From Porticoccus litoralis (GTDB lineage Bacteria; Pseudomonadota; Gammaproteobacteria; Pseudomonadales; Porticoccaceae): a stretch of 64,000 nucleotides of DNA. Made by a program: the position numbers and the translations under genes. A model generated the notes under the pieces. That model ran no database searches, had not been told where the DNA came from, and saw only the letters and a list, made by a program, of their open reading frames with translations. The stretch covers positions 65,395-129,394 of the forward strand of contig NZ_JAUUUU010000006.1 in the NCBI RefSeq assembly GCF_030676955.1, given 5' to 3'. Shown piece after piece: positions 43,072 to 51,622 of the stretch (position 1 is its first letter; every line of letters begins with the position of its first letter).

Positions 43072-43101
43072 AAAAAAGGCGGCCCGGAGGCCGCCTTTTT
43101 T
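43072..43101 (-). terminator. Terminator of the sucCD end of the TCA operon
   Basis: GGCGGCC (43078-43084) / GGCCGCC (43089-43095) with loop CGGA, flanked by A6 and T6. It lies about 18 bp after the sucD stop codon. Confidence 0.92.
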
Positions 43102-43118
43102 CGATGACACCAGCCAGA

Positions 43119-43991
43119 TTACCAGCCAGTGATTTCCTTCAGGCCATCACCAATGTCTGCAAGACTGCGAACAGTCTTCACACCAGCATCTTCCAGGGCC
43201 TTAAATTTATCATCAGCAGTACCCTTGCCACCGGCAATGATGGCACCAGCGTGACCCATGCGTTTGCCTGCAGGTGCCGTAACACCAGCGATATAGGAAA
43301 CTACAGGCTTAGTGACATTTGCCTTGATGTAAGCCGCAGCTTCTTCTTCAGCGGTACCACCAATTTCACCAATCATCACAATGGCTTCTGTCGCAGGGTC
43401 TTTCTCGAACATCGCCAGGATGTCGATAAAGTTAGAGCCGGGAATCGGGTCACCACCAATACCGACACAAGTAGACTGACCAAAGCCGTAGTCCGTAGTT
43501 TGTTTCACGGCCTCGTAAGTCAGAGTTCCGGAGCGGGAAACAATGCCGACCTTACCTGGCAGGTGGATATGACCGGGCATAATGCCGATCTTACACTCAC
43601 CGGGAGTGATCACACCCGGACAGTTGGGGCCAATCAGGCGCACGCCAAGCTCATCGCATTTGACCTTACACTCCAGCATATCCAGAGTCGGAATACCTTC
43701 TGTAATGCAGACAATCAACTTAATACCAGCATTGGCCGCTTCCAAAATCGAGTCCTTACAGAATGGTGCAGGCACATAGATCACTGAAGCTTCGGCGCCG
43801 GTTTCGGCAACGGCATCAGCGACTGTGTTGAAGACAGGAAGGCCGAGGTGCGTCGTACCACCCTTACCGGGGGTAACGCCACCCACCATCTGCGTGCCAT
43901 ATTCAATGGCCTGCTCGGTGTGGAATGTGCCCTGTCCGCCAGTAATACCCTGGCAGATAACTTTGGTTGATTTGTTGATAAGGATAGACAT
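43119..43991 (-). CDS. sucD: Succinyl-CoA synthetase, alpha subunit
   Basis: Makes succinate and ATP/GTP from succinyl-CoA with SucC. The CoA-binding ITGGQGTFHTEQAIEYGT is near the N-terminus. The phospho-histidine lies in the C-terminal GHAGAIIAGGKGTADDK. The signature SRSGTLTYEAV is also present. Length is 290 aa. Start and sucC stop share one base (TAATG), so translation is coupled. Confidence 0.97.
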   Translation of the reverse strand: MSILINKSTKVICQGITGGQGTFHTEQAIEYGTQMVGGVTPGKGGTTHLGLPVFNTVADAVAETGAEASVIYVPAPFCKDSILEAANAGIKLIVCITEGIPTLDMLECKVKCDELGVRLIGPNCPGVITPGECKIGIMPGHIHLPGKVGIVSRSGTLTYEAVKQTTDYGFGQSTCVGIGGDPIPGSNFIDILAMFEKDPATEAIVMIGEIGGTAEEEAAAYIKANVTKPVVSYIAGVTAPAGKRMGHAGAIIAGGKGTADDKFKALEDAGVKTVRSLADIGDGLKEITGW

Positions 43992-45160
43992 TACTGGTTG
44001 CCCTCCGCTGCTTTTACCACTTGCTGGGCTGCATCAGTCAGGCTGGTTGCGGCGATGATGTTCAAACCGCTATCTGCCAGAATTTTTGAGCCCAGTTCAG
44101 CGTTGTTACCTTCAAGGCGGACCACAACCGGTACTTTTACGCCCACTTCTTCTACTGCGCCCATCACACCTTCAGCGATCAGATCACAGCGCACGATGCC
44201 GCCAAAAATATTGATCAGTACCGCTTGAACTTTCTCGTCTGAAAGAATGATCTTGAATGCTTCAACAACACGCTCTTTCGTCGCACCACCGCCCACATCG
44301 AGGAAGTTGGCTGGTTGACCGCCGTGGAGTTTGACAATATCCATGGTGCCCATGGCCAGACCAGCGCCATTGACCATACAGCCAATATTGCCATCGAGGG
44401 CCACGTAGTTCAGATCCCATTTCGCAGCGTGTGCTTCACGGGCGTCATCCTGAGATGGATCGTGCATATCCTGCAGCTTGCGCTGACGATACATGGCATT
44501 CCCGTCAATATTGATCTTTCCGTCCAGGCAGTGGAGGTTGCCTTCATCGGTAATAACCAGAGGGTTAATTTCCAGCAAGGCCAAGTCGTAATCCTGGAAC
44601 AATTTTGCCAGTCCCAGGAACAGTTTGGTGAACTGCTTGATTTGATCGGAGTTCAGTCCCAGCTGGAAACCCAGTTCACGTGCCTGGTAGGGTTGTGCTC
44701 CGGTCAGAGGGTCGATAACAGCCTTGAGAATTTTTTCTGGTGTTTCTTCAGCCACCTTCTCAATCTCAACGCCACCTTCAGTAGAGGCCATAAATACGAT
44801 GCGACGGGTAGATCGATCGATAACAGCACCCAGATACAGTTCCTGAGCAATATTGGTACATGACTCAACCAGAATGCGACTGACGGGCTGTCCGTTAGCA
44901 TCTGTCTGGTAGGTCACCAAACGATTGCCCAGCCACTGGCGTGCAAATTCTTCAATTTCCGCCTTTGAGGTGACCAGTTTGACGCCACCTGCCTTGCCGC
45001 GACCACCGGCATGCACCTGGGCTTTAACAACCCAGCGATCGCCGCCGATGATATCGGCCGCAGCAACAGCCTCGTGCACGGTTTCCGCCGCTACACCCTG
45101 CGACACCGGAAGGCCGTACTCAGCAAAAAGCTGCTTTGCCTGATATTCGTGTAGGTTCAT
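43991..45160 (-). CDS. sucC: Succinyl-CoA synthetase, beta subunit
   Basis: The nucleotide-binding ATP-grasp subunit. MNLHEYQAKQLFAEYGLPVSQG and VVKAQVHAGGRGKAGGVKL are diagnostic. LLEINPLVITDEGNLHCLDGKI and LINIFGGIVRCDLIAEGV also match. Length is 389 aa. It begins 84 bp after lpd, and a terminator-like hairpin sits in that gap, so sucCD output may differ from the upstream genes. Confidence 0.97.
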   Translation of the reverse strand: MNLHEYQAKQLFAEYGLPVSQGVAAETVHEAVAAADIIGGDRWVVKAQVHAGGRGKAGGVKLVTSKAEIEEFARQWLGNRLVTYQTDANGQPVSRILVESCTNIAQELYLGAVIDRSTRRIVFMASTEGGVEIEKVAEETPEKILKAVIDPLTGAQPYQARELGFQLGLNSDQIKQFTKLFLGLAKLFQDYDLALLEINPLVITDEGNLHCLDGKINIDGNAMYRQRKLQDMHDPSQDDAREAHAAKWDLNYVALDGNIGCMVNGAGLAMGTMDIVKLHGGQPANFLDVGGGATKERVVEAFKIILSDEKVQAVLINIFGGIVRCDLIAEGVMGAVEEVGVKVPVVVRLEGNNAELGSKILADSGLNIIAATSLTDAAQQVVKAAEGNQ

Positions 45161-45196
45161 ACTCTAAATCCCCGTAGCTGCTTTCATTGGATGGAT

Positions 45197-45231
45197 AAAA
45201 AAACTCCGCAGGCCAGCTGTACCCGCGGAGT
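45197..45231 (-). terminator. Intrinsic terminator-like hairpin between lpd and sucC
   Basis: On the minus strand, ACTCCGC (45231-45225) and GCGGAGT (45209-45203) form a 7-bp stem around a 15-nt loop, followed by seven T. It starts 13 bp after the lpd stop codon and precedes sucC by 36 bp. It could partly uncouple sucCD expression. Confidence 0.75.
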
Positions 45232-45244
45232 TCATAAGACACTG

Positions 45245-46687
45245 TTACTTGCGCTTTTTGCGATTTGGAATGTGGATCGCGTGGCCATTAACCGCCAGTG
45301 CGGCTTCATGGACTGCTTCCGACAAGGTCGGATGACCAAATACAGTCATACCGATATCTTCAGCGCTGGAACCAAATTCCATGGCAATTGCGACCTGTTG
45401 GACCAGGTCAGCCGCACTGGGGCCAACGATGTGACAACCCAGAATGCGGTCAGTCTCAGCATGGGCGATCATTTTCACCATACCTTCGGTTTCATCCGCT
45501 GCGAGTGCTCGGCCACTGGCAATGAATGGGAAAATACCAACGTTATAGTGTTCCCCCGCCTGTTTCAGCTGCTCTTCTGTCTTGCCAACAGCCGCAATTT
45601 CAGGGTGGGTGTAAATAACGTTAGGAATAATATCGTAGTTCATCTGTGTCTTCTGGCCGGCGATACGCTCTGCAACCATGACGCCCTCTTCTGAGCCTTT
45701 GTGGGCAAGCATTGGGCCACGTACCACATCACCAACAGCCCAGACACCCGGCGCATTGGTTGCGCATTGTTCGTTGACAAAGATAAAGCCGCGCTCATCG
45801 AGATTTACACCACTGTCTGGAGCCAGCAGGCCCTCGGTGTAGGGACGACGTCCCACACAGACAATCAGCTTGTCAAACGTTTCCTGTGCTTCCTCGCCCT
45901 CACTGTTCTGGTATGTGACGACCACTTCCTTGCCCTTCACCTCACTGCCCGTTACACGGCAACTGAGACGGATATCCAGCCCCTGTTTGGTGAAGATCTT
46001 TTGGGACTCTTTGGCAATTTGCTGGTCCATAATGGACAGAAAATCTGACATAGCTTCGAGCAGTACCACGTTACTGCCAAGGCGGTTCCAGACACTGCCA
46101 AGCTCCAGGCCAATAACGCCTGCGCCAATTACGCCGAGCCGCTTGGGCACTTCTGTCAGCTCCAGCGCACCGGTGGAATCAATGATGGTCTTGCCATCAA
46201 TAGGTGCAACGGGGATATTGATTGGCTGAGAGCCAGTGGCAATGATCACATTATCCGCTGACAAAACTTGGGTTTTACCATCGTGATCCGTGAACTCGAC
46301 CTGGCGACCTGCCAGTAGCTTTCCAGTGCCAAACAGAGACGTCACACCATTGCTTTTAAACAACCCAGCGATGCCACCGGTGAGTTGTTCAACGATTTTT
46401 GCCTTCCGGCCAATCATCCCTTTAACGTCGATACCCACTTTTCCGGTGGCGATACCATGGGTGGACAATGACGTTTTTGTTTCATGATATTTATAGGAAC
46501 TGTCCAACAGCGCTTTTGACGGGATACAGCCCACATTCAGACAGGTGCCGCCATTAACACCCTGCCCTTTACTGTTCTGCCACTTCTCAATACAGGCCGT
46601 CTTCAAGCCAAGCTGGGCCGCTCTGATCGCTGCCACATAACCGGCAGGACCGGAGCCAATCACAATCACATCATATTTATCGGACAT
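45245..46687 (-). CDS. lpd: Dihydrolipoyl dehydrogenase (E3)
   Basis: Reoxidises dihydrolipoamide of the 2-oxoglutarate dehydrogenase complex with NAD+. The redox disulfide is in GGTCLNVGCIPSKALL, FAD binds at VIGSGPAGYVAAIRAAQLG, and the catalytic His-Glu is in FGHPTLSEAVHEAAL. Length is 480 aa from ATG 46687, with AGGA 6 nt upstream; a GTG one codon earlier is less likely. It lies between sucB and sucC and may also serve other 2-oxoacid complexes. Confidence 0.97.
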   Translation of the reverse strand: MSDKYDVIVIGSGPAGYVAAIRAAQLGLKTACIEKWQNSKGQGVNGGTCLNVGCIPSKALLDSSYKYHETKTSLSTHGIATGKVGIDVKGMIGRKAKIVEQLTGGIAGLFKSNGVTSLFGTGKLLAGRQVEFTDHDGKTQVLSADNVIIATGSQPINIPVAPIDGKTIIDSTGALELTEVPKRLGVIGAGVIGLELGSVWNRLGSNVVLLEAMSDFLSIMDQQIAKESQKIFTKQGLDIRLSCRVTGSEVKGKEVVVTYQNSEGEEAQETFDKLIVCVGRRPYTEGLLAPDSGVNLDERGFIFVNEQCATNAPGVWAVGDVVRGPMLAHKGSEEGVMVAERIAGQKTQMNYDIIPNVIYTHPEIAAVGKTEEQLKQAGEHYNVGIFPFIASGRALAADETEGMVKMIAHAETDRILGCHIVGPSAADLVQQVAIAMEFGSSAEDIGMTVFGHPTLSEAVHEAALAVNGHAIHIPNRKKRK

Positions 46688-46719
46688 CACTTATCCTAAT
46701 AATTTCAATAAATTAGTAA

Positions 46720-47937
46720 TTAAATTTCAAGTAGAATCTTAGCGGGATTCTCAATCATTTCCTTGATGGCCACGAGGAACTGAACTGCTTCTTTACCATC
46801 GATCAAGCGGTGATCGTAGGAAAGCGCCAGATACATCATCGGCCGTACGACAACTTGGCCATTCTCCGCTACCGGACGCTCCTGGATTTTGTGCATACCC
46901 AAAATGGCCGTCTGTGGCGGATTGAGAATTGGCGTCGAAAGCAGAGAACCAAATACGCCTCCATTGGTGATGGTAAATGTGCCGCCAGTCATGTCTTCAA
47001 TTGTTAGCTTGCCGTCACGGGCCTTGCCACCAAACTCGGCGATGGTGCTCTCGATCTCCGCGATACCCATATTATCAGCGTCGCGAAGTACCGGAACCAC
47101 TAGACCTTTGTCGGTGGAAACAGCAACACCAACATCTTGATAACCATGGTAAACAATATCATTTCCATCAATAGAAGCGTTTACTGAAGGGAAACGTTTC
47201 AGTGCTTCGGTGGCCGCTTTCACAAAGAAACCCATAAAGCCGAGGCGTGTGCCATTGTGGACCTTGGTAAAGGTGTCCTTGAATTCAGAACGCAGGGCCA
47301 TAATGCGATGCATGTCCACTTCATTGAACGTGGTCAGCATGGCAGTTGTCTGGGTAACCTGAAGTAAACGGTCTGCAATTCTAGAGCGCATACGTGTCAT
47401 GGGCACACGCTTCTCAACACGCTCACCAGCTGCTACTGCAACTGCTTCCTGTACTGGCTGTGCGGGCGCTGGCGCAGCAGGTGGCGTGCTGGGAACTGCT
47501 GGAGCCTGCCAACCTACGACATCTTCTTTGGTAATGCGGCCGTCTTTACCCGTACCGGTAACTTGCTGCAGGTCAATGCCCTTCTCTTCAGCAAGTTTGC
47601 GCGCTGCGGGGCTGGCGATGGTGTCACCGCCAGCCTCATCATCTGTCGATGCTTCTTCAGCTGCGGCTGCCGGCGCAGCAGCCGAAGCGGACTCAACAGC
47701 TCCAGCCACTACCTTGGCAATGACTTCATTGCTGAGAACCACATCGCCCTCACCCTTGAACACTTCCTGCAAAGTGCCATCGGCAGGGGCTACCACTTCC
47801 AGCACCACCTTATCGGTCTCGATATCTACGAGCAGTTCATCCCGAACTACGGTATCACCGGGTTGTTTATGCCATGTAGCAATATTCCCTTCCTGAACAG
47901 ATTCGGGGAATGTAGGCGCCTTAATTTCAATGCTCAT
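46720..47937 (-). CDS. sucB: 2-oxoglutarate dehydrogenase E2, dihydrolipoyl succinyltransferase
   Basis: The core of the 2-OGDH complex. Domains run in order: lipoyl domain (about 1-76, lipoyl Lys in IETDKVVLEV), an Ala/Glu-rich linker, a peripheral subunit-binding domain (SPAARKLAEEKGIDLQQVTGTGKDGRITKEDV, ~108-140) and a second Ala/Pro linker. The catalytic domain ends YDHRLIDGKEAVQFLV with the active-site His. A single lipoyl domain and 405 aa fit SucB, not AceF. Confidence 0.96.
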   Translation of the reverse strand: MSIEIKAPTFPESVQEGNIATWHKQPGDTVVRDELLVDIETDKVVLEVVAPADGTLQEVFKGEGDVVLSNEVIAKVVAGAVESASAAAPAAAAEEASTDDEAGGDTIASPAARKLAEEKGIDLQQVTGTGKDGRITKEDVVGWQAPAVPSTPPAAPAPAQPVQEAVAVAAGERVEKRVPMTRMRSRIADRLLQVTQTTAMLTTFNEVDMHRIMALRSEFKDTFTKVHNGTRLGFMGFFVKAATEALKRFPSVNASIDGNDIVYHGYQDVGVAVSTDKGLVVPVLRDADNMGIAEIESTIAEFGGKARDGKLTIEDMTGGTFTITNGGVFGSLLSTPILNPPQTAILGMHKIQERPVAENGQVVVRPMMYLALSYDHRLIDGKEAVQFLVAIKEMIENPAKILLEI

Positions 47938-47977
47938 TTTTTATCATTTCCTTGGTCGAGGATGGCCCTCTGGCCAC

Positions 47978-50809
47978 TTAAAAACTCAAAGCTTCATTAA
48001 CAAATTTTGCCTGCTCTTCGAGGTGAGTAGACATGTAACCTGCAGCGGGAGCAGCTGACGCGGCTCGTCCGACATAACGTAAAGGCAGAGATGGTTGATA
48101 GTTGTCGATCACTGCTCGCATATGGTGCTGACTGTTATACCAAACACCCTGGTTGATCGGGCACTCCTGACACCAGATGACCTCCTCCAGGGAAGAGTAC
48201 TGCTTAAAGACCTGCAACAGCACCTCATCAGGGAAGGGGTAGAGCTGTTCAATACGCACTATGGCGATGTCATTAATATCGCGGGCCATACGCTCTTCCA
48301 GCAGATGGTAGTACACCTTCCCCGAGCAGAGAATCAGTCGACGTGCCTTTTTCGGATCAATTTCGCTATCACCGATAACCGTTTGGAACTCTCCATTGGC
48401 CAGGTCTTCCAGAGATGAGGTGGCCAGCTTGTGTCGCAAAATCCATTTCGGGCTCATGACAATCAACGGACGACGCATGGGCCTGATTGCCTGACGACGT
48501 AACAGATGGAACATTTGGGCAGGTGTAGTAGGAATACATACCTGAATATTGTGCTCTGCGCACAACTGCAGGTAGCGCTCCAGGCGCGCCGAAGAATGCT
48601 CGGGGCCCTGGCCTTCATAGCCGTGTGGCAACAGCATGGTTAGACCACACAAGCGTCCCCACTTGTGCTCGCCACTGGTAATGAACTGGTCAATGACAAC
48701 CTGGGCGCCATTAGCAAAGTCACCAAACTGGGCCTCCCAAATTACCAGACCTTTCGGAGCAGTAGTGGCATAACCGTATTCAAAACCGAGAACAGCTTCC
48801 TCAGAGAGGAAAGAATCATAAATATCAAACAAAGGCTGATCTTCAGACATGTGTTTGAGAGGCGTGTAAGTTTCGCCATCTTTCTGGTTGAAAACCACTG
48901 CATGTCTATGGGAGAAGGTGCCCCGGCCGATATCCTGACCCGTCATTCGAACCGGGTAACCTTGCTCCAACAGAGTCCCATAGGCCAGTAACTCGCCCAT
49001 GCCCCAGTTAAGTTCGAGAGCACCGCCAGCCATTTTGCGTCGATCGTCGTAGATTTTCTCTACTTGCCGCTGAATAACAATCCCTTCAGGAATGTGACAG
49101 ATCCGGTTAGCCACCTCTTTTAACGCAGGCAGCGGGTAGCCGGTATCAGCGGGCGTTGTCCACTCGTGCCCCAGGTAAGGAGTCCAGTCTACAAACAATG
49201 CCTCATCCGGCTCGGAAACCAGCTTGTTAACGACATTCTCTCCACGATCCAGGGTATCCCGATAGGCAGTCAACATGTTCGCTGCCTCATCTTTAGTGAG
49301 AATACTTTCGCTGACCAGCTTGTCCGCATATAGCTCACGGGTGGTTTTATGCTTTTTGATGATTTTGTACATCAAAGGCTGGGTCGCCGAGGGCTCATCC
49401 GTCTCGTTGTGACCACGACGCCGGTAACAAACCAGATCAATGACAATATCTTTCTTGAACTGGTAGCGGTAGTCCATGGCGAGGAAGGTACAGAACATCA
49501 CCGCATCAGGGTCATCACCATTGACATGGATAATGGGTGCCTGAACCATCTTAGCGATATCTGTACAGTATTCGGTAGAGCGACAATCTTCCCGTCGACT
49601 GGTGGTGAAACCTACCTGGTTGTTGATGACGAGGTTAACGGTACCGCCTGTTTTATAGCCCCGGATCTGGGACATTTGCAGGGTTTCCATCACCACACCC
49701 TGACCAGCAAAAGCCGCATCACCATGAACGAGAATGGGTACTACCTTGTTGCCTTCCGGATCTACCCTGCGGTCTTGTCGAGCGCGAGCAGAACCCTCAA
49801 CCACCGGCGATACGATTTCAAGGTGAGATGGGTTAAAGGCCAATGCCATGTGCACTTCACCACCCGGCGTCATCACGTTGGAGGAAAAGCCCTGGTGATA
49901 TTTCACATCACCGGATGTGTCCACATGGCGCTTGCCTTCGAACTCTGCAAACAAGTCTGCTGGATTCTTACCCAGCACATTGACCAGCACATTGAGGCGA
50001 CCACGGTGAGCCATCGCCAGAACAATTTCTTTTGCCCCGTATTCTCCGGCGCGCTCAATCAAGCCATCTAGCAAGGGAATCAGAGACTCACCGCCCTCCA
50101 GTCCAAACCTTTTGGTACCGGGATACTTCGAATCAAGGTGCCGTTCTAGACCTTCTGCAGCAGACAGTCGTTGCAGCACATGCTTGCGCATCTCGTTGTC
50201 GTAGGTAGGCTTCGAACGAACACTTTCTAGACGCTGCTGCAGCCACTGCTTTTCAGCCAGATCAGTGATGTGCATCAGCTCGACGCCCACGTGGCGACAG
50301 TAGGTTTCCTCAAGAGCAGCAATAATCTCTTTTAGCGGTGCTTCCTGCTTGCCTATAAACAACGTACCACATTGGAACGTTGTATCCAGGTCAGCTTCTG
50401 TCAGCCCATGGTAGTTCAGCTGCAGATCCGGCACCTGCTCGCGTTTCATAATGCCGAGTGGATCAAGGTTAGCTTTCTGATGGCCTCGGTTACGATATGA
50501 ACTAATCAGCTGCAAGACCTTGACCTGCTTCCGCTCATGCTCAATATTCATGCCACCTGAACCAGGTGCAGGCGTGGGCCGTGCACGGCGACGACCAAGC
50601 AGCTCGAAATAATCCTGTATGGTTGCATGAGAGACATCAGCACCAGAATGGCCGTTTACTCTCGGAAGGGAGTCAAAGAATGAGCGCCATTCTTCGGGCA
50701 CTGCATTGGGGTCGTGTAGGTATGTTTCGTATAAATCTTCGATATATGCGGCGTTCCCACCAGAGAGATGGGAAGAGCGCAAAAATTGCTGCATGATGCT
50801 TTCAGGCAT
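47978..50809 (-). CDS. sucA: 2-oxoglutarate dehydrogenase E1
   Basis: The ThDP-dependent decarboxylase of the complex, 943 aa. The N-terminus MPESIMQQFLRSSHLSGGNAAYIEDLYE is typical of SucA. HRGRLNVLVNVLGK and GDAAFAGQGVVMETLQMSQIRGY bind substrate and ThDP. HSSARLERYLQLCAEHNIQV and PMSPKWILRH-like segments complete the family pattern. It starts 91 bp after sdhB, continuing the sdh-suc operon. Confidence 0.97.
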   Translation of the reverse strand: MPESIMQQFLRSSHLSGGNAAYIEDLYETYLHDPNAVPEEWRSFFDSLPRVNGHSGADVSHATIQDYFELLGRRRARPTPAPGSGGMNIEHERKQVKVLQLISSYRNRGHQKANLDPLGIMKREQVPDLQLNYHGLTEADLDTTFQCGTLFIGKQEAPLKEIIAALEETYCRHVGVELMHITDLAEKQWLQQRLESVRSKPTYDNEMRKHVLQRLSAAEGLERHLDSKYPGTKRFGLEGGESLIPLLDGLIERAGEYGAKEIVLAMAHRGRLNVLVNVLGKNPADLFAEFEGKRHVDTSGDVKYHQGFSSNVMTPGGEVHMALAFNPSHLEIVSPVVEGSARARQDRRVDPEGNKVVPILVHGDAAFAGQGVVMETLQMSQIRGYKTGGTVNLVINNQVGFTTSRREDCRSTEYCTDIAKMVQAPIIHVNGDDPDAVMFCTFLAMDYRYQFKKDIVIDLVCYRRRGHNETDEPSATQPLMYKIIKKHKTTRELYADKLVSESILTKDEAANMLTAYRDTLDRGENVVNKLVSEPDEALFVDWTPYLGHEWTTPADTGYPLPALKEVANRICHIPEGIVIQRQVEKIYDDRRKMAGGALELNWGMGELLAYGTLLEQGYPVRMTGQDIGRGTFSHRHAVVFNQKDGETYTPLKHMSEDQPLFDIYDSFLSEEAVLGFEYGYATTAPKGLVIWEAQFGDFANGAQVVIDQFITSGEHKWGRLCGLTMLLPHGYEGQGPEHSSARLERYLQLCAEHNIQVCIPTTPAQMFHLLRRQAIRPMRRPLIVMSPKWILRHKLATSSLEDLANGEFQTVIGDSEIDPKKARRLILCSGKVYYHLLEERMARDINDIAIVRIEQLYPFPDEVLLQVFKQYSSLEEVIWCQECPINQGVWYNSQHHMRAVIDNYQPSLPLRYVGRAASAAPAAGYMSTHLEEQAKFVNEALSF

Positions 50810-50900
50810 CGAAAGGTTCCCTATAGTATGAAAGCAGGATCATCAAGGCCCTCTTTTGACGGAGGGCCCGATGGGTTGTCATTATTATGCGTCAGCATTA

Positions 50901-51605
50901 TTAGGTAGCGCTTCTCAACAACATGTTTCTGATGTGGCCTATTGCCTTTGTCGGGTTCAACCCTTTAGGGCAAACAGAGACACAGTTCTGGATACCATGA
51001 CAACGGAATACGCTGAAGGGATCATCCAGATTTGACAAGCGATTTTCTGTGTCAGTATCACGACTGTCAATCAGAAAGCGGTAGGCCTGGAGGAGACCAG
51101 CGGGACCGATGAATTTGTCCGGGTTCCACCAGAAGGAAGGACAGCTGGTAGAACAACAAGCACAAAGGATGCACTCGTAGAGGCCATCCAGCTTGGCGCG
51201 ATCTTCCGGAGACTGCAAACGCTCGATCGCAGGTGCCGGTTGATTGTTCACCAGGTACGGCTGAATTTTTTCGTACTGAGCATAGAACTGGCTCATATCA
51301 ATGACCAGATCGCGCACCACGGGCAGCCCTGGCAGCGGACGCAGTACCAGTTTGTCACCCTTCACACATTCAGATAGTGGAGTAATACAGGCCAGGCCAT
51401 TCTTGCCGCTGATGTTCATACCATCAGAACCACACACACCTTCACGACATGAGCGACGATATGCCAGTGTCGGATCCTGAGCTTTAAGTAAACCAAGAAC
51501 ATCCAGCACCATCAGGTCCTTACCTGCGGTATCAACCTCATAGTCCTGCATGTACGGCGCTTCGTCCACATCAGGGTTATAACGATAAATAGTTACATTC
51601 AACAT
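50901..51605 (-). CDS. sdhB: Succinate dehydrogenase iron-sulfur subunit
   Basis: Carries the [2Fe-2S], [4Fe-4S] and [3Fe-4S] clusters of complex II. The first Cys group is RRSCREGVCGSDGMNISGKNGLAC. The second is LYECILCACCSTSCPSFWWNPDKFIGPAGLL. The third is FRCHGIQNCVSVCPKGLNPTKAIGHIR. Length is 234 aa. It follows sdhA by 17 bp. Confidence 0.97.
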   Translation of the reverse strand: MLNVTIYRYNPDVDEAPYMQDYEVDTAGKDLMVLDVLGLLKAQDPTLAYRRSCREGVCGSDGMNISGKNGLACITPLSECVKGDKLVLRPLPGLPVVRDLVIDMSQFYAQYEKIQPYLVNNQPAPAIERLQSPEDRAKLDGLYECILCACCSTSCPSFWWNPDKFIGPAGLLQAYRFLIDSRDTDTENRLSNLDDPFSVFRCHGIQNCVSVCPKGLNPTKAIGHIRNMLLRSAT

Positions 51606-51622
51606 GGTTCACTAACCTTTTA

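Noticed and set aside
49349..50071. A 240-codon open frame antisense to sucA
   Set aside because: Same reasoning; sucA in this region matches its family continuously.
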